A DNA stretch of 45,967 nucleotides from Bacteroidaceae bacterium (GTDB lineage Bacteria > Bacteroidota > Bacteroidia > Bacteroidales > Bacteroidaceae): assembly GCA_024698925.1 (NCBI GenBank), contig JAILQO010000071.1, positions 1-45,967 on the forward strand. Direction: 5' to 3'. The translations under genes were made by a program, and so were the position numbers. Positions 27,414 through 37,100 of this stretch are shown here, in pieces. The notes under the pieces are model-generated. The model had not been told where the DNA came from and did not search any database. It was given only the letters and a program-made list of their open reading frames with translations. Numbering within the stretch: the stretch's first letter is position 1; the number at the start of each line of letters is the position of its first letter.

Positions 27414-28397
27414 TTAGGCAAAATTAACGTGAACGGGCCTACCTTTAGGGTCTATTTGTACTTCTTTCGTGACTTCGAAAGGCAAAGTCGGTGCCTTCAC
27501 GCCGTCGCCCAGCACCATATCCGTCCGCTCAATATACATCTCATCCCAGAGATTGGCGTCGATGAACGCCTGCAACGTCTGCGCGCCACCTTCGACGAGG
27601 ATGGAGGACGGGGTGAAAGTGCCTTCGGCACGGTGAGGGGTCAAAGCGCCTTCGGCGCGGTTAAAGGCAATTGGCATAACGTTATCGCCGCTTAACTGTC
27701 CGTCCTCTGTCAGCACTAAACGCGCTGGATCCTTTCCAGGCCATAGGCGTGTGGTCAGACTGGGTTGATCCAGCTCCCACGTCCGTCGCCCTACGAGGAT
27801 AGCCTCATGCGTGGCACGCAGACGATGGACCAGCATCTGTGTCCACGGTGTGGAGAACCTGACCGCGTTGCCATCATCACGACTCTCACGGCGGCGGTCG
27901 ATGAATCCGTCTGCACTTTGTGCCCATTTCAACGTGATATACGGGCGATGCAGCGTGTGGAACGTCATGAACTTACGGTTCAGCCAGCGGCACTTCTGTT
28001 CCAGCACACCTACGACCACCTCAGCTCCCGCCTCGCGCAGTCGTGCGATGCCTCGTCCGGCCACTTTCTCGTTAGGGTCCAGGCAACCTACCACGACCCT
28101 GCGGAAGCCCTTCTCCACCAACAGTTCCGCACAAGGTGGCGTCTTGCCCCAATGGGAACAAGGCTCCAGACTCACATAGATGGTAGCTTCGCGCAGCAGC
28201 GCCTCATCTTCAGGTCGCACAGAGCGTACCGCATTCACCTCAGCATGAGGCCCGCCATAGCGACGGTGCCACCCCTCACCGAGGATGCGGCCATCATGTA
28301 CAATCACGGCTCCCACCATAGGATTGGGTGCCGTCATGCCTTCACCGTGACGTGCCAGCTGCAGGCATCGCTTCATATATTTTTCGTCTTCTGTCAT
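27414..28397 (-). CDS. ribD: Bifunctional riboflavin biosynthesis deaminase/reductase
   Basis: N-terminal zinc deaminase: APNPMVGAVIV, HAEVNAV and PCSHWGKTPPCA (the zinc His and two Cys). C-terminal reductase: ITLKWAQSADGFID, ILVGRRTWELDQPSLTTRLW and SILVEGGAQTLQAFID. It carries out the second and third steps of riboflavin synthesis. I prefer the ATG at 28397 (MTEDEKYMKRC, 327 aa) because family members start near there; ATGs at 28412 and 28445 are in frame. A 9-residue sequence is duplicated in frame between VMPIAFN and SSILVEGG (RAEGALTPH, RAEGTFTP), encoded by two small palindromes (27619–27658); it should lie in a loop before the NADPH-site strand. Confidence 0.92.
   Translation of the reverse strand: MTEDEKYMKRCLQLARHGEGMTAPNPMVGAVIVHDGRILGEGWHRRYGGPHAEVNAVRSVRPEDEALLREATIYVSLEPCSHWGKTPPCAELLVEKGFRRVVVGCLDPNEKVAGRGIARLREAGAEVVVGVLEQKCRWLNRKFMTFHTLHRPYITLKWAQSADGFIDRRRESRDDGNAVRFSTPWTQMLVHRLRATHEAILVGRRTWELDQPSLTTRLWPGKDPARLVLTEDGQLSGDNVMPIAFNRAEGALTPHRAEGTFTPSSILVEGGAQTLQAFIDANLWDEMYIERTDMVLGDGVKAPTLPFEVTKEVQIDPKGRPVHVNFA
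27619..27658. repeat. Two palindromes, 27-nt period, inside ribD
   Basis: GTGCC-TTC-GGCAC (27619–27631) and GCGCC-TTC-GGCGC (27646–27658), each a perfect 5-bp stem with a 3-nt loop. They sit in two copies of a 27-nt unit, so each adds nine codons without breaking the frame. CGCC-GAA-GGCG at 1131–1141 and GCGCC-TCT-GGCGC at 43688–43700 are of the same kind. Confidence 0.65.
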
Positions 28398-28484
28398 CGC
28401 TATTTTTGACATATTCGGACATAGATCAACCAAGTCCCTACACATTTATGATAATCAATTCACTTTTTTCCCAAAACTTTTCCG

Positions 28485-28492
28485 TACCTTTG
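28485..28492 (+). promoter_or_regulatory. −7 box of prmC, 4 nt before the ATG
   Basis: TACCTTTG ends only 4 nt before the prmC ATG at 28497, so transcription should begin at or within a couple of bases of the start codon. It lies in the divergent ribD/prmC gap. Confidence 0.6.
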
Positions 28493-28496
28493 CGCC

Positions 28497-29366
28497 ATGA
28501 ATCACCGCGAACTCATCTCCGCATTGACGCCATTACATGGTGCTGGCGAGGCACGCGCCATCGTGCGCATGGTCATGGAAGAGCGCTTCGGGCTTTCCCA
28601 GACAGACCTTTTGCTCGGCAAAGATACGGACTTATCCGCAAACGACCGCACAGAATTCGAAAAAATTGCACGTCGGCTCCTTGCGGGCGAGCCCGTGCAG
28701 CACGTTTTGGGCTATGCCTATTTCTGTGGCCATCGCTTCCGCGTCACCCCCGATGTGCTCATTCCGCGCCCCGAGACCGAGGAATTAGTCCGCTGGGCCA
28801 CAGACATTTTATCGCGCGCCGCTCATCCGTCACCGCTCCGCATCCTCGACCTCTGCACAGGCTCCGGCTGCATCGCCATCAGCCTGGCCCTCGCCTACCC
28901 CGATGCCGATGTCTGCGCTATTGACATCAGCGAGCCAGCCCTCGCCGTTGCCCGCGAGAATGCACACATGCTTGGCGCAGACAATGTCCATTTCTTTCAA
29001 GGCGACATCCTATCCTTTGACCCATTCATGCAGTCGCAGGAAGCCTTCGCCGGATGCTTCGACCTCATCACCGCCAATCCTCCTTACGTCCGCGAGTCTG
29101 AAGCTGCCGACATCCACCCATCCGTTCTTGACCATGAGCCGCCGTTGGCACTCTTTGTCCCCAACGACGACCCCCTCCGCTTCTATCGTACTATCGCCCA
29201 CATCGGCCTCAACACCTTAGCCCCAGGCGGCCACATCTTGGCAGAAATCAACGCCGCCTTCCCCGCTGAAACAAGTCAGCTTTTTTCCCAATTTGACTAT
29301 ACCGATATCGAAGTCCGAAACGACCAATTCGGACGTCCGCGAATGATTAAAGCAAGGAAGGATTGA
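28497..29366 (+). CDS. prmC: Release factor glutamine methyltransferase
   Basis: 289 residues. Helical N-terminal domain (about 1–85, with LLAGEPVQHVLGYAYFCGHR), PRPETEELVRW, SAM-binding loop DLCTGSGCIAIS (118–129), AIDISEPALAVA, and the substrate motif NPPYV (194–198), followed by HEPPLALF. It methylates the Gln of the GGQ motif in RF1 and RF2. Lengths and motifs are complete. Transcription is divergent from ribD with almost no 5' leader. Confidence 0.93.
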   Translation: MNHRELISALTPLHGAGEARAIVRMVMEERFGLSQTDLLLGKDTDLSANDRTEFEKIARRLLAGEPVQHVLGYAYFCGHRFRVTPDVLIPRPETEELVRWATDILSRAAHPSPLRILDLCTGSGCIAISLALAYPDADVCAIDISEPALAVARENAHMLGADNVHFFQGDILSFDPFMQSQEAFAGCFDLITANPPYVRESEAADIHPSVLDHEPPLALFVPNDDPLRFYRTIAHIGLNTLAPGGHILAEINAAFPAETSQLFSQFDYTDIEVRNDQFGRPRMIKARKD

Positions 29367-29395
29367 GCGACGAAAGAATGAAAAATGATGGAAAA

Positions 29396-29427
29396 TTTGC
29401 GAGATAAAGGATTTGTTATTACTTTTG
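29396..29427 (+). promoter_or_regulatory. Promoter of the PEGA/barrel gene
   Basis: TTTG (29396–29399), exactly 20 nt, TACTTTTG (29420–29427). Both elements and the spacing match the Bacteroidetes consensus. The expected leader is about 40 nt to the ATG at 29473. Confidence 0.8.
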
Positions 29428-29472
29428 CCCAACATTAAAGCAATAAGTTCGTAAACAACAAAGAATAGCAAT

Positions 29473-31029
29473 ATGTACATACGTAGATTCTTTTATGTAT
29501 TTTTGACTTCAATCCTTTCTTTTGTCAGCGTTGTCACAGCACAGGCTCAAGGCCTTTCTGTTGATAGTTTTCATGAGCTGGAAGAGGCGACAGCACAGCT
29601 CCCAGGCACCGCTGAGCGCGACCAGAATGGTAAGGTCGCTGCACTTATCAAGATTGTAACTCCTGAGCAAGGTTTCACATTCGAAGGCGGCTCGATGGGT
29701 ATTGTTGCTGCCAAGCAAAAGAACGGTGAGATTTGGCTGTACCTGCCCGGAGAAGCCGAAAAGGTTACCATCAAGCACAATCGCTTCGGCGTTCTGCGCG
29801 ACTATTTCTTCCCCGTTACGCCACAGAGCGGCCATACGTATGAGATGCTGCTGAGTATCGGAACCGGACGCTATGTGAATATCGCCGCCAACATTGCCAA
29901 CTCTGACATCTATATCGACGGCGCTTATGTTGGCAAAGTACCTCTCCGCAACATCTATCTGGACTATGGCCGTCACACCATCAAAGCCGTAGGAGACCGT
30001 CATGAGGGTACTTTGGAAGCCTTAGTACGCACCAGCGACGAACAATTGCAGACGCTGACGGTGGAGATGGAAGATATGTCCAGCCATTTCGGCGACGTGC
30101 ATGTGACGGTAGCCAATCGTGCTGAGATATTCTATAACGGCCAGAAGGTCGGCACTGGAGAATGGACCACATCGTTGCGTGAAGGAAGACACACGGTTGA
30201 GACTTACCTACCCGACTGCGATACTACCGCTACGATTTTCACGGTGGAACCGCAGAAAATGAATAATATTGCCGCCAAAATTCCTGAAGCACATACTGGC
30301 TATCTGAATATTTTTGTTCGCACACGCAACGTGGATATTGAGACCATTGGCCCTCGCAAGGTTGACCTCTCGAACCCCGTGGTCCCTGTCGGCACATACC
30401 GTTTGCTTTTCAGCCGCAAGGGCTATGACAGCCAAGAGCATGAGTATCATGTGGCACGCAATCAGATGACCACCGACACCATCACCCTTCAACGTACCGA
30501 GTATATCAAAAAGTTGTCGTTCTACTTTGGTGGTGGCTATATGGTAACAGGCATGAGTGGCATTTCAGGTATTTTGGGTGCGGTCGTCTATAACCACGAC
30601 CTACAGCTTTCCTATACCTTTGGAATCGGAAAGACGGGCAACAAGCCTTGGAGCGAGAAGGATGAATACGGCTTTGACAACTATGTAGGAATGACCAACC
30701 ACCAACTGACTCGTTTGGCCGTAAAATACGGCTATCAAATCAATCTGTTACAGCAGTTGGGTCTTACGCCACAAGTCGGTTACGCCTACCACCGCCTGAA
30801 CTCCAGCATTGTTGAAGGCGATACCAAATACGGCAACGGCGCCAGCGCTAGTGCGCTCACGGTAGGTTTGAAGATTCTGGCCGTTCCGTTCCAGCACTTC
30901 TCCGTATTTGTAGCCCCAGAATATAATGTCGCAATTAGCAAAGACGCCACCTATAACGAAATAGCCACAGCGACCGGATTCTCACCCAGTCACTTTGCGG
31001 CCACCATTGGTGTGTTGGCTAATTTCTAG
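29473..31029 (+). CDS. PEGA-domain protein with C-terminal outer-membrane barrel
   Basis: 518 residues with a signal peptide (about 1–25, ending AQA). Residues about 50–135 form a beta domain. PEGA-like repeats follow: NSDIYIDGAYVGKVPLRNIY with YGRHTIKAV (about 142–177), then RAEIFYNGQKVGTGEWTTSL with REGRHTVETY (about 216–245), then a related segment near 280–325 (VGTYRLLFSRKGY). The last about 165 residues (KLSFYFGGGYMVTGMSG … HFAATIGVLANF) read as an eight-strand barrel ending in Phe. PEGA domains are thought to bind surface or wall components, so an envelope-anchoring role is inferred. Its stop TAG and the TAG of the opposite LPP20 gene share the palindrome CTAG. Confidence 0.75.
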   Translation: MYIRRFFYVFLTSILSFVSVVTAQAQGLSVDSFHELEEATAQLPGTAERDQNGKVAALIKIVTPEQGFTFEGGSMGIVAAKQKNGEIWLYLPGEAEKVTIKHNRFGVLRDYFFPVTPQSGHTYEMLLSIGTGRYVNIAANIANSDIYIDGAYVGKVPLRNIYLDYGRHTIKAVGDRHEGTLEALVRTSDEQLQTLTVEMEDMSSHFGDVHVTVANRAEIFYNGQKVGTGEWTTSLREGRHTVETYLPDCDTTATIFTVEPQKMNNIAAKIPEAHTGYLNIFVRTRNVDIETIGPRKVDLSNPVVPVGTYRLLFSRKGYDSQEHEYHVARNQMTTDTITLQRTEYIKKLSFYFGGGYMVTGMSGISGILGAVVYNHDLQLSYTFGIGKTGNKPWSEKDEYGFDNYVGMTNHQLTRLAVKYGYQINLLQQLGLTPQVGYAYHRLNSSIVEGDTKYGNGASASALTVGLKILAVPFQHFSVFVAPEYNVAISKDATYNEIATATGFSPSHFAATIGVLANF

Positions 31030-32852
31030 AATTTATACGGCGTCAGCAATCCCCAGTACTTACTGTCGCGTGCCAGATTCGGACTGATCGTAGCGTCACG
31101 CTGCGGCTGCCAGGTACGTAGCACGATGGTAGGTTTCTGGGGATTGTTGAAATCTACCAGCAGGCAGAGATAGCCCGTATCGGAGTAAGAACTGGAATAG
31201 TAATCCTGATGAATGAGGATGCCGTAGCTCTCGCCATGTTCCTTGGCCAGTTTCAGCACCTCGTTATCCGTAAATCTGAGGTTGATGAACTCATTGCTAC
31301 GGAAGCAACGCTCCAGATTGCGTATGTATTGCCGTTTGTCTTGTCGCGTATATTTCACGTATTCATTCGAGAGGTACTTTTCGTTCTCCATCGTCTTGGG
31401 GGCGCGTTTGACAACGTGTCCTGTAATAATCAGCGCGTCATCAGAAAAGATGCTCTCAATGTAGTCCAAACGCTTCAAGGCAAAGGCTGTCTTGTAGTTC
31501 TCCAGGAAAGTAGCAATCACCATACGTGTACTATCTGGCCAAGCACCTTTCGTAAAGATATCCTTTCGTGCCACTTGGTCCAGCGCAAATGCCACACAAT
31601 CAATCTTCTGCTGTGCATCAAAAGTAAAAGTCACATCCTCGCAGAACGTGCGATGGTTGTTCTTGAAAGCAAACTGCATGGGCACACTACGACACACAAC
31701 GCCATCGGGAAGCGAATAGAACGTATATTGCGGCGTTCCGATGACTGACGCATTGCCATAGCGAATGAGTTGTTCAAACATCTGATAACCATTTGCGGTG
31801 AAGTAGCCCTTCGCCTTATCGTAGCGCTTTGTTTGAATCGCTTTCACCACATCTCCCATCACGCGCAAATAGTCCTTCGCCTTGTCTAACTCCAGGGAGC
31901 TGATAGCCTCGCTGCTGGCTTTCACCTGCTGCTGCACCTGTGCCTGCACCTGCTGTTGCTGTTTCTTCTTGCCTGCGCCGACAAATGCCGTAGCCTTTGG
32001 GAAAGCCGTTCCGCGAATAGCCTGCGTGACAGCTGTCACCTCCTTGTCCTGCCCTGCGAACTCGTATTCATAGCGCAGTTGGATATTGTCCATATCCACA
32101 CCCGGACGGAATTCAATCTGTGCAAGACCGTCCTTCACAGAACGTGGCGAACTGTAATTGAGTCCATCCATAAAGCGGAATTCCAGGCTGGTGACGGGAT
32201 TGCCCTTAAAGGTCGCATAGAGGTCCACATCGTTGCCATCCTTGTTAGCCACCTTCACCTCGATGCCCTTGAAAATATCGTTCATCTGATCTGGAATCCA
32301 ATTGGCCAGCGTATGTCCTTGCAGCTTCAGCTTTGTGGGCTGTGGCAAGGTCTTCAAGAGGCACAGTGCCCAGTAATAATAGCGCAGTGCATCGTCCAGT
32401 CGGACGTTCTCCGTTGCCGACTGCGCGTTGCGCACATATTCCACCACGCGATCCTCGCGCTCCTTGAATATCTTACGCACCTCCGAGTTCTTGACGTAGC
32501 GCAGCACGTATGCGTTGGGCTCGTGCTTGACGAACAGGCTCTGCGTGTTGGTCAGCGAGGCGCTGGAGTAGGTTTTCACAATCATCTCCACCTTCTCCTT
32601 GGACTCCAGCTGCGCATTCTGCTTCACCTCCAGATGCTCCATATCGAAGTTGGAGACCACATCTACTGAAATCTTGCTGATGAGGTTGGCGAGTGCGTTC
32701 TGGTCTGCATCGGAGTCTGTGGCACCACGCCCCTCACCATAGAGATAGGTGGTATCGTTCTTAATAGCCTCTGCCTGCTGCGAGGGCTTCTTCTGGGCGC
32801 TCAGGCTCAAAGCCCAAGCACACATCAATATCAATATACTAATCTTCTTCAT
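31026..32852 (-). CDS. LPP20-like exported protein
   Basis: From ATG 32852 the protein is 608 residues with a normal signal peptide (MKKISILILMCAWALSLSA); an upstream in-frame start adds 31 residues overlapping the BACON gene and is rejected. TTYLYGEGRGATDSDADQNA, LANLISKISVDVVSNFDM and SLFVKHEPNAYVLRYV match the LPP20 family. A Gln/Val-rich segment (KKKQQQQVQAQVQQQVK, about residue 310) marks the boundary to a C-terminal half (RYDKAKGYFTANGYQMFEQL … DYIESIFSDDALIITGHVVK) that contains an NTF2-like pattern. Its function is unknown. It starts 1 nt after the BACON stop, so the two are coupled. Confidence 0.7.
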   Translation of the reverse strand: MKKISILILMCAWALSLSAQKKPSQQAEAIKNDTTYLYGEGRGATDSDADQNALANLISKISVDVVSNFDMEHLEVKQNAQLESKEKVEMIVKTYSSASLTNTQSLFVKHEPNAYVLRYVKNSEVRKIFKEREDRVVEYVRNAQSATENVRLDDALRYYYWALCLLKTLPQPTKLKLQGHTLANWIPDQMNDIFKGIEVKVANKDGNDVDLYATFKGNPVTSLEFRFMDGLNYSSPRSVKDGLAQIEFRPGVDMDNIQLRYEYEFAGQDKEVTAVTQAIRGTAFPKATAFVGAGKKKQQQQVQAQVQQQVKASSEAISSLELDKAKDYLRVMGDVVKAIQTKRYDKAKGYFTANGYQMFEQLIRYGNASVIGTPQYTFYSLPDGVVCRSVPMQFAFKNNHRTFCEDVTFTFDAQQKIDCVAFALDQVARKDIFTKGAWPDSTRMVIATFLENYKTAFALKRLDYIESIFSDDALIITGHVVKRAPKTMENEKYLSNEYVKYTRQDKRQYIRNLERCFRSNEFINLRFTDNEVLKLAKEHGESYGILIHQDYYSSSYSDTGYLCLLVDFNNPQKPTIVLRTWQPQRDATISPNLARDSKYWGLLTPYKF

Positions 32853-32853
32853 T

Positions 32854-34122
32854 TTACCATTCAGGTTGTGGGTTATCGCCGCTATCAGGCGTACGTCCCG
32901 TGGTTGTGAACTCCAATATCTCGCTATATCCGGTGCCGATTGCATTCGCTGCCGCTACACGCAGATTATAAGATGTACCATCGCTGAGTCCTGTCAGCTG
33001 ATGTGAGAAAGAATACTGTGAGCCGTTGGCCGTCGGCGAGATTGTTACGGACTGTGCACCTGATGCTGTACGGGGATCACCCTTATCCTTGCTGCAATAA
33101 ATCAGTTTGCAGGATGACAGTGGGAAATCAGAGGTCAACAATCCTACTATCGTAGCTGTGTTGCGCGTACGTTCCTGCGCCGTAGGCGTGGCGATTGTGG
33201 GCACGATGCTACCCTGCTGCTGTATGGTCACCGTACGCTGCGTCTGCTCCTTATTGGATGCCGTGAACACGAGTTCAGCCGTACGGGACTGCGCAGAATG
33301 ATTCGCCTCCACTTTCACAAGAACCGTTCCCGATGTCATCTGAGCATTCCAACTTGGAACGGATGCCCAATTGGCATTTGATCTCACCGTCCACGTGACA
33401 TCACTGGTCACAGAAACGGCCAACTCAACGCCCACAGCTGTGACACCATCAAAATTCGAGGGGGACACCTCAAAGGTGGAGCTCTTGCCGCTCTGGATAA
33501 TGTTCACCTCCACAGGAGCATCATTACCTACTGTCACCACGAGCGTCAACTTACGAGAGTCCTCATAAGGGTTGGCCTCAGCCGTAACCGTAACCTGCGA
33601 CGAACCAGTTCCAGATGTCTTGTCGTATGTAAATCCGGATGCAGAGCCTGTAATGCCCCAAGTAGTATTCGTCGTGATGGTGAACGAAGCCGAACCACCT
33701 GTGACGGGGATATTCAGTTCCGTAGGACTCACACTGAGGTTGGCATCACCAGCCAGCTGTCTGACGCGCACAAGCTTGCGGAAGCCTCCACGACTGGTGA
33801 TAATCATTGAAGCTCCACGCGAGTTGACGGTTTGATTGATAGGCGTTGTGATGGTCACTTCGCGTGCACCGTCACCCTCTGGGGAGCCCACAACACTCAG
33901 TCCCTGCCAGGCATCCTGAAGGTCGATGGTCCAGTGACAGTTGGCGTCGATATAAATCGTCTTGGACGTTTCCTTCGCGCTGAAGATGATTTCACCCTCA
34001 ACCTTGATATAATCCGAGAGCGTAGAGCCACTACCCTCTCCGCCGTCTCCAGAGCAAGCCATCAACGTCCATCCCGCCACCAGCAGGAGCAACGTTTGCG
34101 CTCGTAATAATAGTTTCTTCAT
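32854..34122 (-). CDS. BACON-domain lipoprotein with a fibronectin III-like end
   Basis: 422 residues; lipobox LMA-C at about residue 23, followed by SGDGGEGSGS. Three BACON-like beta-sandwich repeats: about 42–122 (CHWTIDLQDAW … LVRVRQ), 128–214 (LSVSPTELNIPVTGGSASFT … NIIQSG) and 219–307 (FEVSPSNFDGVTAVGVELAV … VTIQQQG), each with the W-T/x-I and 'T-V-x-Q-x-G' strand pattern. Residues about 310–410 look like an FN3 domain (LTGLSDGTSYNLRVAAANAI, GYSEILEFTT). BACON domains are linked to surface carbohydrate or mucin binding. Located in a surface-protein operon. Confidence 0.85.
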   Translation of the reverse strand: MKKLLLRAQTLLLLVAGWTLMACSGDGGEGSGSTLSDYIKVEGEIIFSAKETSKTIYIDANCHWTIDLQDAWQGLSVVGSPEGDGAREVTITTPINQTVNSRGASMIITSRGGFRKLVRVRQLAGDANLSVSPTELNIPVTGGSASFTITTNTTWGITGSASGFTYDKTSGTGSSQVTVTAEANPYEDSRKLTLVVTVGNDAPVEVNIIQSGKSSTFEVSPSNFDGVTAVGVELAVSVTSDVTWTVRSNANWASVPSWNAQMTSGTVLVKVEANHSAQSRTAELVFTASNKEQTQRTVTIQQQGSIVPTIATPTAQERTRNTATIVGLLTSDFPLSSCKLIYCSKDKGDPRTASGAQSVTISPTANGSQYSFSHQLTGLSDGTSYNLRVAAANAIGTGYSEILEFTTTGRTPDSGDNPQPEW

Positions 34123-34155
34123 TTGTATTGTTGTTTAGTTGATTTATTTCTTCTT

Positions 34156-37100
34156 TTATTTCACCAGTACCTTCCGGCCTTGATGAATATACACACCAGG
34201 GCGTAAGGAGTGAACTTGTTTATTTCCGTCTGCGATCCGACGGCCAGATAGATCATATATCTGAGGATTGATGATTGGCGATTGTTGATTGAAGAGTTCA
34301 CGGATATCGGTGGCATCATCATCGGCAATGCGGAATTCTTTGACACCCACACCTGCAGGCAGTTGAATATATGCCTCAAAGGGCTGCACGTCACGATGGC
34401 TGCGGAAAATGCTGCCTCGAGGATTATCCTGCCAGGCGCCATCGCGATTAAGCGCTAAAATATTATCCGTTTGCGGTAGCAGTGAGAAGTTTGGTATAAA
34501 CGTCACGCTGTTGCGCCTCACAGGATGCAATGCAGTTGAAGCTTCTACCGTTGCATCCTTTGCCGAAAACGTCACCTTGCCTGCGAGATTAAAACGTTCA
34601 GCATAATCGGGATTATTAGGCATAGAAATAATGTAGGGCGTATTGGCCTGAATCTTATCTGCCGGCGTGAACTTATTACCGCTCTCCATCATACGATATA
34701 ACCAAAAGGGAAGAGCCGAGGCATTATTAGCAGAGAAAGGAGCGAGATTACCTTTCGTCGGAGCCTCATGTGCAATAGTCTGAACAGTGAATGGCAACAC
34801 GATGGTCTCCCATCCTTGACATTTTCCGATTACCGTCTCCTGCTTATACTCATGCGTATAAGATATCTGCTCAGCAATGAACTCCTGTGGGCAATAGAAA
34901 GGATAGCCATCTGTCAATGTGATGCTTTTGGCCACCCCATCATATATCTTATTCTGGATTTGAGCTGGAACATCAGGTGTCCATAGGCTAGCATTAGCAT
35001 ATAGCAAGAAGTTGGGATTGGAAACATCAGCAAGTAACGCGCCCGGAATGGTTATCGAAGGCCTCCAGAAAACGGCAGACAGGTTGGGACAGTTTCCAAA
35101 CACTTCATTGCCAACGGTTGTGATTGAAGCCTGAATCTGCACACTTTTTAGTTGCTGCAGCCCATAGAACGCTCGATCTTCCAAAGTCGTTACTGTGTAT
35201 GTCTGGTCTGAATACGTTATCGATGCAGGTATATCAATATGTTCACAATCGGGCACAGAAACAACTGACACAGTCGTAATATCATCATTTAAAACCCCAT
35301 ACGTGATATTATCCAACACAAAGGAAAAAACAAATTTCTTAATCGTCAACGTGCCATTTGTATAAATGAGATCATAGTTCGTCGCTTCACCGCCGCTGAC
35401 ATTGATGGCATAAGTGCCAGCAGGGCTGTCGGCCACTGCCTGACATGTGACAATAGGCTGCTGAGTCAAAACAGCTTCTGTCTCGTCATTTTTGAAGCCA
35501 CTATACACCAATTCAAAAGTAGGGTTGGCTTCTCCCCAATAACGGCTGTAATCTTTTACAGACACCGTCAAGGGAGCCTTGGTAATCGTCAGCGTTCCAT
35601 TTTTGACCATATAGTCATCTGTAGTGACAGATCCTCGCTCGGCAGTAATTGGATAAGAGCCAACAGGGGATGTAATGGTCGCGGTTGTCTTAATCTCTGG
35701 CGTTCCTGAAATACTTCCATTTAATACAATGTAGGAGAGAGACGGATTGACATCACCATACTCACGAGTAAGATCTTGTATTTGAATTGTGAGCATACTA
35801 TTCACATCTATCAAGTAGCCAGGATTAGATAATCCACCATCAATATGAGCATAGGTATGATCTACATAGCTACTATCGTAGGATGTTCCCATTCCGCCAA
35901 TAAGTCGAGTACATTCTCTGAACATATCTGTTCCATCTGCCACCCTTGTGTTTGTCCATCCATCACTGACTTTGATGGAAGTTAGAGCGATACAATGAGA
36001 GAACATGTATGACATATTCATTACTTTCTCCGTATTGAAAGCGCTCAAATCTAAGCTCGTAAGGCTAGAACAGCCTCTAAACATGCCCTCCATGCTCATC
36101 ACTCTTTCCGTCTTGAAGCTACTTACATCTAGGCTAGCAAGATTGGAACACTCTGAAAACATGTAAGCCATACTCGTCACGTTATCGGTATTAAAACCGC
36201 TTACGTCTAAGCTCGTAAGATTGGAACAATCTGAAAACATGTAAGCCATATTCGTCACGAAATCGGTATTAAAACCGCTTACGTCTAGGCTTGTAAGAGT
36301 GGAACACTTAGAAAACATGTAAGCCAGACTCGTCACGATATCAGTGTTGAAGCTACTCAAATCGAGACTCGTAAGGTTTGAACAGTTATAAAACATGCTA
36401 CCCATTTGCGTCACATTATCAGTCTTGAAACGGCTCACATCAAGACTCTGCAAACTTGAGCAACCACAGAACATGCCATACATGCTTACCACGTTGTCGG
36501 TCTTTAAGTTTTCAACACCTGTGATTGTGGTTAGTTTCGTGAAATTCCAGAACCAATATGCGGTGCTGGTCAACTCGGTATAGTCAACAAAGGAGTCATC
36601 AAACTCGACAGTGGTGATTGTTTCGCACTGATTGCACCAGCCTCTGTCTTCCTGCCCATAAAATACCATTATACCCATACCACCCCTACTCTCCTTCTGG
36701 TCATCATAATAGAAAGTCAATACAGTGTTGTCATTGCTTAATACGGCGTAAGGAACGGGAGTATGAAGACCTGTAAGATAGCCGGGATTTGATTTGCCAC
36801 CATCAATATTGGCATAAGTATGATCTACATGGTTACTATTGTAAACTGTTCCAAAGCCACCAATAAGTTGACTACAATTGGTGAACATCTCTGTTCCTTT
36901 TGTCACACCTATGGTAGTCCACCCCTCACCGACATAGATGGTTCTCAGACTATTACAATTCTTAAACATCCACGACATGTCCGTCACGTTATCTGACTTG
37001 AAACTGCTCATATCTAGGCTCGTAAGGTTAGAGCAATTACAGAACATGGCCTCCATGTTCGTCACGTTATCCGTCTTAAAACTACTCAAATCGAGGTTTG

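Noticed and set aside
28398..28496. FMN riboswitch ahead of ribD
   Set aside because: The divergent gap is about 50–100 nt and contains none of the conserved RFN-element blocks.
32853..32945. Upstream start for the LPP20-like protein (31 more residues)
   Set aside because: It would overlap the BACON gene and bury the signal peptide; the ATG at 32852 gives a normal signal sequence.
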